DNA of 30,007 nucleotides, taken from an uncultured Bacilli bacterium. GTDB lineage: Bacteria > Bacillota_I > Bacilli_A > RF39 > UBA660. The notes beneath the pieces are model-generated. The model was not told the origin of the DNA and made no database searches. It saw only the letters and a program-made list of their open reading frames with translations. Shown here piece after piece: positions 14,665 to 21,592 of the stretch; positions within the stretch are counted from its first letter, which is position 1, and each line of letters opens with the position of its first letter. The position numbers and the translations under genes were made by a program. The stretch is taken from positions 1-30,007 of the forward strand of contig CANRPZ010000005.1 of the NCBI GenBank assembly GCA_947632625.1. Direction: 5' to 3'.

Positions 14665-14976
14665 TAACTTATTGAGAAAAGATTGTAGTGTCAAGAAGCA
14701 AGCGATAGCGATACGCCGTAGGGCAATTCTTGATACGTCTAGAACTATTAAACTGGACAGATATCGAAAAGATATCTGACAACGTCAGTTGTTAGATCTA
14801 TCTTTTTGATGTTACCTATAAAATAAAAAAGGTTGTGCGGTGGCTTCGCCACAATTCGCACCCCGAGCGCTAGCCCGACGTAGTCGAGCAGAGTAGGTTT
14901 TGAAATCAAAAAACCTTATTACTGCGACTATAAGGTTTTTTGTGTTTTTTGTGCCAAATTAGAAAAGAGGTTTTTT
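14665..14976 (+). other. Hairpin-rich intergenic region: origin and probable packaging region, copy 1
   Basis: This 312-bp gap holds no gene but many foldbacks: TCAAGAA (14691-14697) with TTCTTGA (14727-14733); CAGATATC (14758-14765) with GATATCTG (14771-14778); CTGAC with GTCAG (14776-14788); GTGCG and GTGGC stems around 14835-14861; and a 12-bp stem at 14908-14941. It is more GC-rich than its surroundings. In filamentous phages such a region holds the origins and the packaging signal. Confidence 0.65.
14908..14941 (+). other. Candidate double-strand origin (dso) with pMV158-like nick site
   Basis: A 12-bp perfect stem (14908-14919 with 14930-14941) exposes a loop of ten bases. TACTGCGAC begins at 14920 and fills it; the pMV158 plasmid family is nicked in TACTACGAC, also in a hairpin loop, so eight of nine bases agree. 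The initiator gene starts 35 bp downstream. The same hairpin with its T run may also act as a terminator of the Zot transcript. Confidence 0.65.
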
Positions 14977-15552
14977 ATGAAGAAAAATGACACATCTAGT
15001 GAAGAGATAGAAGAGAAGAAATATAGGCATTTCATGATACTATTGTATCCTGAAGATAGCTATTTTAATGATGTACTTTTTGATATAAAAGGTTCTTTTA
15101 AAAAATATGCTTATATTAAGCATATACCTGAAGAGGAAGAGAAAAAGGAGCATGTGCATTTAATTCTTTCTTTAGACAACCCCAGGAGCGAATCATCATT
15201 GTCCAGGCGTTTAGGTTTACCAAAACGTCTTATACAACATACAAAGTCTTTAAGAGCTTCCTGTAGGTATTTAGTTCATAAAGATAACGAAGATAAGTAC
15301 CAATACAATTTAGACCAGGTAATCGTTTCAAACGCTTTTAGATCTACTTACTTTAAATCATTTGACGACTTATTAAGCGATGAAGAGATTTTAGACAATA
15401 TTTATGGTTTTATAGATGATCATAAAGATTTTAGTCCTATAAAATTAGAAATGGAGCTTACACGTTACATCTGCTCCAATTCGTTTCACTCTGTATTTAA
15501 ACGTTATTATAGCACAATAACAAAATACATTTTATACGTTACGAAATCTTAA
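14977..15552 (+). CDS. Rolling-circle replication initiator, Rep_2 (pMV158/RepB) type
   Basis: A 191-residue HUH endonuclease. A first strand RHFMILLYPED (17-27) matches motif 1, EHVHLIL has the metal-binding pair His59 and His61, and SCRYLVHKDNEDKYQY (95-110) matches the Firmicutes plasmid Rep motif with the probable catalytic Tyr98, His101 and Lys107. Such enzymes nick one strand in the origin loop, stay bound to the 5' end and start rolling-circle synthesis; here this would make the virion strand. Its stop codon lies two bases into the att core, so recombination at the site leaves the reading frame intact. Ribosome site agagg. Confidence 0.82.
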   Translation: MKKNDTSSEEIEEKKYRHFMILLYPEDSYFNDVLFDIKGSFKKYAYIKHIPEEEEKKEHVHLILSLDNPRSESSLSRRLGLPKRLIQHTKSLRASCRYLVHKDNEDKYQYNLDQVIVSNAFRSTYFKSFDDLLSDEEILDNIYGFIDDHKDFSPIKLEMELTRYICSNSFHSVFKRYYSTITKYILYVTKS

Positions 15553-15580
15553 AGTTAACATAATATATAGTTATTTAATT
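15553..15580 (+). other. Internal junction (attP-type) between prophage copies
   Basis: The same left arm AGTTAACATAA (15553-15563) and centre TATATA (15564-15569), followed by the phage arm GTTATTTAATT. It is phage sequence on both sides, so it shows the attachment site as it would be in the free circular genome. Confidence 0.85.
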
Positions 15581-15581
15581 T

Positions 15582-15662
15582 TTAATTAAATAATAGGTAT
15601 GCAACAATTAAAAGTAGAATTATAGAAAATATTGCTTCTTTAATTCTATTTTTTGTTTTCAT
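15582..15662 (-). CDS. 26-residue single-helix peptide, copy 2
   Basis: The repeat of the tiny frame at 10921-11001, overlapping the repressor end in the same way. Its stop lies in the inverted repeat next to the internal junction. Confidence 0.35.
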   Translation of the reverse strand: MKTKNRIKEAIFSIILLLIVAYLLFN

Positions 15663-15882
15663 TTTCTTTTTCCTTTTCTATAAAAAGTATTTCAATGTTG
15701 TTTAATTTGCATATTTCTTGTAAATCAATAAATTTAAAATTGTTTCTTCCACTTTCATTTGATTTTGACCAATCTACACTTTTTTTTAAATCTTGTGCTA
15801 TTTCTTGGTGTGTTTTATTTGAGGCTTGCCTAATAAATTTATAAATATCTTTTGGTTTATATTCGGTTCCTTTAATATACAT
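15646..15882 (-). CDS. Phage repressor, XRE-type, copy 2
   Basis: Protein identical to the repressor at 10985-11221. Two intact repressor genes would double the dose and strengthen immunity. Confidence 0.75.
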   Translation of the reverse strand: MYIKGTEYKPKDIYKFIRQASNKTHQEIAQDLKKSVDWSKSNESGRNNFKFIDLQEICKLNNIEILFIEKEKENENKK

Positions 15883-15934
15883 ATTTTTTCACCTATTTAT
15901 AGAATAATCTACAAAATTGTTATATTTTTAAAAC

Positions 15935-15998
15935 GTGTATTGACAATACACTTTTATTTTGCTATATTTTAATTATAAAGTGTATCTACTATACACTT
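15935..15998. promoter_or_regulatory. Operators and divergent promoters, copy 2
   Basis: Operator 1 at 15935-15951 and operator 2 at 15978-15998, with the early promoter boxes TTGACA at 15940-15945 and TATATT at 15963-15968. The repressor -35 box overlaps operator 1. Confidence 0.7.
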
Positions 15999-16015
15999 AT
16001 TAGAAAAGAGGAAAA

Positions 16016-16351
16016 ATGGAAAAAGATTTGAATGTAACAATATTGAATGTGTTACGCTATGACGAAAAGGATAGAACAACTGGGGAAAAGACAGGAAAGG
16101 AAAAAATAAGAATCGGCTACGTATTGCTAGGAAAAGACGCGGTACAAGAAAGTGAGAAATTTAAAGGACTTGCGGAAATGTCATATTTCGTAGACTTTAG
16201 CGAAGAAATGTGGAGCAAGTTATCAACGAAAATTATTTCACAACCTGCACAATTTATTTTCGAGTCAGTCCCAAGTATGAGAGATCCATTAAGAACTTAT
16301 CTTAGACTTAAAACGATAGTTTGTAAAGATGAAACTATTAGTTTGGTATAA
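16016..16351 (+). CDS. Candidate phage ssDNA-binding protein, copy 2
   Basis: Identical to the 111-residue product of 11355-11690; the same caveat applies, as the function rests on size and place. Confidence 0.5.
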   Translation: MEKDLNVTILNVLRYDEKDRTTGEKTGKEKIRIGYVLLGKDAVQESEKFKGLAEMSYFVDFSEEMWSKLSTKIISQPAQFIFESVPSMRDPLRTYLRLKTIVCKDETISLV

Positions 16352-16589
16352 CATTAACCACAATAGTTTTCAAACGATTTATAGACAGAGTTTTAAAAGT
16401 CATGAGGTAGGGGAGATAAACAAGTTTAATCATTTGCTTGTTTTGTGTCTAGAGTTTGACCCACCAAAGCCTAGACTAAATGAAATCACTGCTGACAAAC
16501 TAGAAAAGTTAGCAAATCGAATAAGGTACGGAAAACGTAAGAAAATTCATGAGTATGAACGTTCTCCATATCCTTGGTGGAAGAGATAG
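16329..16589 (+). CDS. Small basic phage protein, copy 2
   Basis: Identical to the 86-residue product of 11668-11928, with the same 23-bp overlap with the gene before it. Confidence 0.6.
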   Translation: MKLLVWYNINHNSFQTIYRQSFKSHEVGEINKFNHLLVLCLEFDPPKPRLNEITADKLEKLANRIRYGKRKKIHEYERSPYPWWKR

Positions 16590-16632
16590 TTCTATAAGGT
16601 TAAATACCTTTTAGATAGATAGGAGATTTTTT

Positions 16633-16824
16633 ATGGAAGGAGTTGCCAAGACTGGTATGGAAGGAATTGTTTCCCAATTAACTACTGGTGTTACTGCTGA
16701 CGGACTTTTCGGAACTGTATCCCAAATTTTTCCGTTCATTATCATTATGATCGGTTTTGCATTTGGTTATAGAGTTTTGCGAAAAGTTGTTAAAGGCGCT
16801 AGTAAAGGAAAAGCCACTGCGTAG
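16633..16824 (+). CDS. Major coat protein (pVIII-like), copy 2
   Basis: Identical 63-residue coat protein, again with a terminator across its stop codon. Confidence 0.82.
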   Translation: MEGVAKTGMEGIVSQLTTGVTADGLFGTVSQIFPFIIIMIGFAFGYRVLRKVVKGASKGKATA

Positions 16825-16834
16825 TGGTTTTTTT
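16812..16834 (+). terminator. Terminator after the coat gene, copy 2
   Basis: CCACT at 16814-16818 pairs with AGTGG at 16823-16827, followed by seven T. Confidence 0.75.
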
Positions 16835-16854
16835 CTTTAGAAAGGAAGATATTT

Positions 16855-16968
16855 ATGTTTGAAATAGCATTACAATTTTTAGAACAATTGATTACGTTAA
16901 TAGTACCTATGATATCACTTTATATATTATTTGATTTTATAGGTATGTTAATTTTTGATAGGAGGTAA
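16855..16968 (+). CDS. 37-residue single-helix phage protein, copy 2
   Basis: Same mini-gene as 12194-12307; its AGG AGG codons again form the ribosome site of the following gene. Confidence 0.65.
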   Translation: MFEIALQFLEQLITLIVPMISLYILFDFIGMLIFDRR

Positions 16969-16971
16969 TTT

Positions 16972-17316
16972 ATGATTTATGTACCAGATTTATCCTATGC
17001 CTGTTATGTGGTACAAGATAGTGACACCATACGGGCTTATAAAATCAAGCCCTACAATCCAGGGTATAACAATAGTATTAATATTGACTATCGCGACTAT
17101 TATATTAAATCAAACTACATTTATAAGGACGGCACGCAACAATTTGGTTCTTATTCGCAATTGCCTATTTGTCTTTCTACTGATTATCTTACTGATAGTT
17201 TTTATTATAGGAACGATTTCGATAGCATTTTAATTATTTTTTTAATTATGAGTATTTTTTGTTTTTATATACCAATTAGAATTTTTAGTAAATTATTTAA
17301 AAGAGGTGCACTATGA
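16972..17316 (+). CDS. Phage membrane protein (possible minor coat), copy 2
   Basis: Identical to the 114-residue product of 12311-12655, ending in an ATGA overlap with the pIII-like gene. Confidence 0.65.
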   Translation: MIYVPDLSYACYVVQDSDTIRAYKIKPYNPGYNNSINIDYRDYYIKSNYIYKDGTQQFGSYSQLPICLSTDYLTDSFYYRNDFDSILIIFLIMSIFCFYIPIRIFSKLFKRGAL

Positions 17317-18332
17317 AAAAGTATCTAATTTTCTTAATTTCTATATTTTTATTTTTAGATCATGTTTCTGCTGCTTCTGTTCTTCAGTATAATTTTAATA
17401 TACCTGGGAATTCTGCTTTTTTTGTAAATGGTGGTAATAGTTCTGCACCAACGATTAATAAAACTACTCTTGTACATAGTTCTTTTTATCGTACAGATCT
17501 TTATTTTCAAATGTCAGGTGTATCTAATCTTTATTTTTATGATGTTTCTTTACCTTCGAATTATCAAGATTATAAAGGTTTTTCGTTGAGTGTTTTTACT
17601 ACATCTGGTGGTATAGTTGCTAATGCTTTGTTTTTATATGATCTTGGAATCGAGTGTATTGCCAATGCTCCTTCAATAACTACTAAACCTGGTGGCGGAG
17701 AAGGTGTAAACAACTTGACTGATACAGAAATTAGTGTTACTACTTTTTATTGTCCTATAGAAAATATCGATTTGCGTCCTAGTAGTGCCTTTAGATTTAG
17801 CTTTAGTGGAAATACTACTGTTCCAAGTACTAATATTCATTTTTATTTTTTTGATTATATGAGTTTTTATCCTAAAGGTACCACTGATAGTGATATAGCT
17901 TCTGCAATACAGCAACAAACTAATGAAATTACACAACAACAACAAGAGACGAATAAACAGCTTGGAGATCTAAACGATAATTTAACGAATAGTGACACAA
18001 GTGATGCGAGTAGTAGTGCAAACGAGTTCTTTAGTGGCTTTGAAAGTGACGATTTTGGGCTTTCGAGCATTATAACAGCACCTTTAAACTTAATAAAAAG
18101 CATAACGTCGTCTACATGTACGCCTATTGGTTTTAAAGCACCATTTGTTGATCAACAGATTACTTTGCCGTGTATGGGAAATATTTATAAAAAGTATTTT
18201 GGATCTTTTTTAACTCTTTATCAAACCATAACCTTTGGAATAGTTGCTTATTGGGTATCTGTTAATATTTTCTTTATGGTAAAAGGTTTTAAAGATCCTG
18301 ATAGTGACAGAATTGAGGTGCTTGACTTGTGA
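17313..18332 (+). CDS. Adsorption protein (pIII-like), copy 2
   Basis: Identical to the 339-residue protein at 12652-13671, including signal peptide and C-terminal anchor. Host-binding genes often diverge between related inoviruses, so identity here speaks for a very recent duplication. Confidence 0.75.
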   Translation: MKKYLIFLISIFLFLDHVSAASVLQYNFNIPGNSAFFVNGGNSSAPTINKTTLVHSSFYRTDLYFQMSGVSNLYFYDVSLPSNYQDYKGFSLSVFTTSGGIVANALFLYDLGIECIANAPSITTKPGGGEGVNNLTDTEISVTTFYCPIENIDLRPSSAFRFSFSGNTTVPSTNIHFYFFDYMSFYPKGTTDSDIASAIQQQTNEITQQQQETNKQLGDLNDNLTNSDTSDASSSANEFFSGFESDDFGLSSIITAPLNLIKSITSSTCTPIGFKAPFVDQQITLPCMGNIYKKYFGSFLTLYQTITFGIVAYWVSVNIFFMVKGFKDPDSDRIEVLDL

Positions 18333-18628
18333 TAAATGCACTTTTAAAAGGAATTATGTCTTTGATTATTGGTTTAGTATCAACTTTATTAAAACCAATA
18401 GATCTATTAATTTTACAATTTTTACCTGATTTATCAAATGGCTTAACGGCTGTTGGAAATCTTTTAAATTTTGCTAGTCAATATATTGGCTTTGCCGTTT
18501 CATTGACTGGTTTATCAAACGAAACTTTATCTTTAATTGTTCTTTATTTTACTTTTAAATTAACAGTTCCATTATTGATAAGTACAATTAAGACTGCTAT
18601 AAAATGGTACGATAAATTGAAACCATAG
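18329..18628 (+). CDS. pVI-like protein, copy 2
   Basis: Identical 99-residue protein with GTG start overlapping the pIII-like gene by 4 bp. Confidence 0.7.
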   Translation: MINALLKGIMSLIIGLVSTLLKPIDLLILQFLPDLSNGLTAVGNLLNFASQYIGFAVSLTGLSNETLSLIVLYFTFKLTVPLLISTIKTAIKWYDKLKP

Positions 18629-18663
18629 TTTTTGTGTCCGCATATCGCGGACAAAAACTATGG
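18623..18663 (+). other. Long hairpin between pVI-like and Zot genes, copy 2
   Basis: Exact repeat of the 17-pair hairpin at 13962-14002. Confidence 0.6.
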
Positions 18664-18680
18664 AAATAGAAAGGAAAATT

Positions 18681-19325
18681 ATGTTTAAAATATTAATTAT
18701 TATTTTTATTGTTGCTATTATTTATTCAATGCGTAATGTAAAAATTAAATGGAAAACCTTTTTTAGAAAAGGTTTTAGACCGAATAGAGGACAATTTGGT
18801 GTTTACTGCTATTGTGGTAAGCAGGGTAGTGGTAAGACTTATTCTGTAGTCGAATTTCTACGTTCTCATAAAAATATGAAGATTTTTGCTAATGTTTCAA
18901 GTATTAAAGGTGTTGATTATACATATTTTAGTGGTTTTGATAATTTATTAAAATTACAAGATCAACATGATTGCATTATATTTTATGACGAAATTTTTAC
19001 TGCTCTAACTAAATCTAGCAAGATTAATTCCGATGTTTTGAGTTTCTTATCTCAAATGAGAAAAAGAAGAATCATTTTTTTAACAACAGCACAAGAGTGG
19101 CTAGAAATAAATATAACATTAAGAAGATATTGTCGATATCAAATCGATTGCTCAATGAGAACTATTTTTTGTGGTTGGCTAATAAAAAAGATGTATGATG
19201 CTGAACAAATGAAATGGAGCAATGAAGAAAATGAATATATTGCACCACTTGTTGAGACTACTATATCTAAATGTAATTTAGTGGTTGCAAATAGTTACGA
19301 TACGTTTGAACAAATACAGACGTAA
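18681..19325 (+). CDS. Zot/pI-like morphogenesis ATPase, copy 2
   Basis: Identical 214-residue ATPase; ATG at 18681 chosen for the same reason as in copy 1. Confidence 0.85.
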   Translation: MFKILIIIFIVAIIYSMRNVKIKWKTFFRKGFRPNRGQFGVYCYCGKQGSGKTYSVVEFLRSHKNMKIFANVSSIKGVDYTYFSGFDNLLKLQDQHDCIIFYDEIFTALTKSSKINSDVLSFLSQMRKRRIIFLTTAQEWLEINITLRRYCRYQIDCSMRTIFCGWLIKKMYDAEQMKWSNEENEYIAPLVETTISKCNLVVANSYDTFEQIQT

Positions 19326-19637
19326 TAACTTATTGAGAAAAGATTGTAGTGTCAAGAAGCAAGCGATAGCGATACGCCGTAGGGCAATTCTTGATACGTC
19401 TAGAACTATTAAACTGGACAGATATCGAAAAGATATCTGACAACGTCAGTTGTTAGATCTATCTTTTTGATGTTACCTATAAAATAAAAAAGGTTGTGCG
19501 GTGGCTTCGCCACAATTCGCACCCCGAGCGCTAGCCCGACGTAGTCGAGCAGAGTAGGTTTTGAAATCAAAAAACCTTATTACTGCGACTATAAGGTTTT
19601 TTGTGTTTTTTGTGCCAAATTAGAAAAGAGGTTTTTT
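19326..19637 (+). other. Origin and probable packaging region, copy 2
   Basis: Repeat of 14665-14976. The candidate nicking hairpin is at 19569-19602 with TACTGCGAC in the loop from 19581. Two origins 4661 bp apart delimit one phage unit for rolling-circle release. Confidence 0.65.
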
Positions 19638-20213
19638 ATGAAGAAAAATGACACATCTAGTGAAGAGATAGAAGAGAAGAAATATAGGCATTTCATGATA
19701 CTATTGTATCCTGAAGATAGCTATTTTAATGATGTACTTTTTGATATAAAAGGTTCTTTTAAAAAATATGCTTATATTAAGCATATACCTGAAGAGGAAG
19801 AGAAAAAGGAGCATGTGCATTTAATTCTTTCTTTAGACAACCCCAGGAGCGAATCATCATTGTCCAGGCGTTTAGGTTTACCAAAACGTCTTATACAACA
19901 TACAAAGTCTTTAAGAGCTTCCTGTAGGTATTTAGTTCATAAAGATAACGAAGATAAGTACCAATACAATTTAGACCAGGTAATCGTTTCAAACGCTTTT
20001 AGATCTACTTACTTTAAATCATTTGACGACTTATTAAGCGATGAAGAGATTTTAGACAATATTTATGGTTTTATAGATGATCATAAAGATTTTAGTCCTA
20101 TAAAATTAGAAATGGAGCTTACACGTTACATCTGCTCCAATTCGTTTCACTCTGTATTTAAACGTTATTATAGCACAATAACAAAATACATTTTATACGT
20201 TACGAAATCTTAA
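19638..20213 (+). CDS. Rolling-circle initiator (Rep_2 type), copy 2
   Basis: Identical 191-residue Rep. The stop codon again touches the att core, here the start of the right-end dif-like site. Confidence 0.82.
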   Translation: MKKNDTSSEEIEEKKYRHFMILLYPEDSYFNDVLFDIKGSFKKYAYIKHIPEEEEKKEHVHLILSLDNPRSESSLSRRLGLPKRLIQHTKSLRASCRYLVHKDNEDKYQYNLDQVIVSNAFRSTYFKSFDDLLSDEEILDNIYGFIDDHKDFSPIKLEMELTRYICSNSFHSVFKRYYSTITKYILYVTKS

Positions 20214-20241
20214 AGTTAACATAATATATATTATGTGAAAT
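20214..20241 (+). other. attR: dif-like Xer site at the right end of the array
   Basis: Left arm AGTTAACATAA (20214-20224), centre TATATA (20225-20230), right arm TTATGTGAAAT (20231-20241). The right arm agrees with the complement of the left arm at 9 of 11 positions, giving the two-arm, 6-bp-centre layout of dif. The right arm resembles the TTATGTAAACT half of Bacillus dif. The right half is chromosomal, so integration rebuilds a working dif here and leaves a poor copy at the left. Confidence 0.8.
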
Positions 20242-20702
20242 TAAAAATATATTTATTTTATCATATAAATTAAATACTAGATATATAAAATTATTCTATC
20301 TCTATCTATTCTATATAGTTCATTTAAAACTAGGCTTAAATCAATTGTAATTAAAAATAAATTTATAATTCATTATGTACCATTAATTTAAATTTATTTT
20401 ATATCTTTCTTTAACTCTCAAATGATTTCAAGTGATGAATTATCCATCTCAAATTATTTCATCGCCTCTGAAAGCATTTTATATACACTATTTACCCTAC
20501 TTTTTCTTTTAATGAAGAGGGGAGTTGGATATTAAAAAAGGGTTTTTTATTTCAATACCAATATTTAAAATTATATTGAATTTATTATATTTTATTTTCA
20601 TATGAATTCTTTATTAAATTATTTCATTTTTGTATTAAATAAAACTAAATTAAAATAATAATTTAAAATAGTATAGAATAGATCCCCCTATCTTTTAAAA
20701 AT
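20242..20702. other. AT-rich gene-free stretch to the right of dif
   Basis: About 460 bp with no frame that has a ribosome site and no RNA gene I can recognise. It contains short partial repeats (ATGATTTCAAGTGATGAA and ATTATTTCATCGCC near 20419-20466). A 10-bp segment, AGGGGAGTTG at 20518-20527, recurs inverted at 20717-20726. It may be decayed phage or terminus sequence. Confidence 0.5.
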
Positions 20703-20731
20703 AAAAGAGAAGAGTGCAACTCCCCTTCTCT
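20697..20731 (-). terminator. Terminator of the XRE regulator gene
   Basis: On the minus strand AGAGAA (20731-20726) pairs with TTCTCT (20711-20706), with an inner GAGT/ACTC stem and a CCC bulge, followed by a T-rich tract. It is 9 bp past the stop codon. Confidence 0.65.
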
Positions 20732-20739
20732 ACTTAATA

Positions 20740-21516
20740 TTAAACTTTTCTAGACTCAATTTCAGCAATTTTTTCTATAACCTCTTGAGCATTTGATTCA
20801 TTAATTTCTGTATAGCCAAGTTCTTTTAAAGCTTGAATTTTAATTGTATTTAATTGTTGAGTACGGCTTAATTTTTCTTCGTTTTTTTGTTCGATTTCTT
20901 GAACAAAACGTTTATGGCTATCAGCAAGTCGACTACGGCTAGCACCACCATTATTATAAAGAGTTAAAGCCGAATACAAAATACCTTCAAAAATAAATTG
21001 CTTATCTTCATTAAATTTATAATCTTCCGGATCAGTAAATCCCGTTGTTTTAGACATATACCCAAAAATATACTTTATTTCTGGAACATTATCGATAGAT
21101 TGCAACATATGGTATAAATATTTAATAGCATAAAAATTTTCTTCTTTATTATTTTCATCTAATAGTTTTTCTTTAATTAAATAAGTTAAATCAGCAAGTA
21201 GAGTTTGTTCTTCTTTATTTAAACCTTTCATATCGAAATAGCTATCCATATCACTAGCAGATTTCATACCTTGATTTAAACGTGACTCTACACTCATTAA
21301 ATAATCTGTCGTGACTTTAATAGCCTTAATTGTTCCTTCTTCGCCATCTTCTATATCCAATAATTTAAAAAGTAATATTTTCTTTTCTTTAGGCCATTTA
21401 TTAATATCATCCAATTCCAAATAATTATAAACCATTTGGCGAGATACTCCTAAATATTTAGCAAGTCTTACTTTAGAAATTCCTAATTCTTGTAATAATT
21501 CATTTAATCGATTCAT
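20740..21516 (-). CDS. XRE-family transcriptional regulator with large C-terminal domain
   Basis: A 258-residue protein. Residues about 10-32 (LGISKVRLAKYLGVSRQMVYNYL) form a Cro/CI-type helix-turn-helix; the remaining 220 residues are charged and mostly helical and may bind a ligand or form oligomers. The ribosome site is ggaggttg. Its promoter contains the palindrome ACACTT-N7-AAGTGT across the -35 box, so it likely represses itself. It is the first gene beyond the dif-like site, but nothing ties it to the phage: the operator half-sites differ. Confidence 0.75.
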   Translation of the reverse strand: MNRLNELLQELGISKVRLAKYLGVSRQMVYNYLELDDINKWPKEKKILLFKLLDIEDGEEGTIKAIKVTTDYLMSVESRLNQGMKSASDMDSYFDMKGLNKEEQTLLADLTYLIKEKLLDENNKEENFYAIKYLYHMLQSIDNVPEIKYIFGYMSKTTGFTDPEDYKFNEDKQFIFEGILYSALTLYNNGGASRSRLADSHKRFVQEIEQKNEEKLSRTQQLNTIKIQALKELGYTEINESNAQEVIEKIAEIESRKV

Positions 21517-21546
21517 TTTTTACAACCTCCATGATTTTACAATTAA

Positions 21547-21578
21547 ATTATATCACTTAACACTTATTTGTCAAGTGT
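21547..21578 (-). promoter_or_regulatory. Promoter and operator of the XRE regulator
   Basis: On the minus strand TTGACA (21574-21569), a 16-bp spacer and TATAAT (21552-21547). The inverted repeat ACACTT (21560-21565) / AAGTGT (21573-21578) overlaps spacer and -35 box. Confidence 0.65.
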
Positions 21579-21592
21579 AAATAAATGTAAAG

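Larger units (their letters stand above)
10909..15569 (+). mobile_element. Inovirus-like prophage, copy 1 (4661 bp)
   Basis: One complete filamentous-phage-type genome between two Xer-type junctions. Order: repressor (minus), candidate ssDNA-binding protein, unknown 86-residue protein, major coat, small membrane proteins, pIII-like adsorption protein, pVI-like protein, Zot/pI ATPase, hairpin-rich origin region and rolling-circle initiator. A Zot ATPase together with a 63-residue one-helix coat protein and a signal-peptide/C-terminal-anchor adsorption protein is the inovirus signature. At 4.66 kb it is near the lower size limit for the group. No integrase and no secretin are encoded. Confidence 0.88.
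15570..20230 (+). mobile_element. Inovirus-like prophage, copy 2 (4661 bp)
   Basis: A second, directly repeated copy. All proteins are the same as in copy 1, and the intergenic stretches I compared show no difference; every feature is shifted by 4661 bp. It ends at the reconstituted dif-like site. Confidence 0.88.

Noticed and set aside
10909..20230. Tandem copies as an assembly artefact
   Set aside because: Not excluded, but the three junctions differ in the expected way (chromosome-phage, phage-phage, phage-chromosome), and tandem inovirus integration is a known natural state. I keep it as real until read depth says otherwise.
20740..21516. XRE regulator as a phage gene
   Set aside because: It lies beyond the dif-like site, occurs once, and its operator half-sites (ACACTT) differ from the phage ones (GTGTAT).
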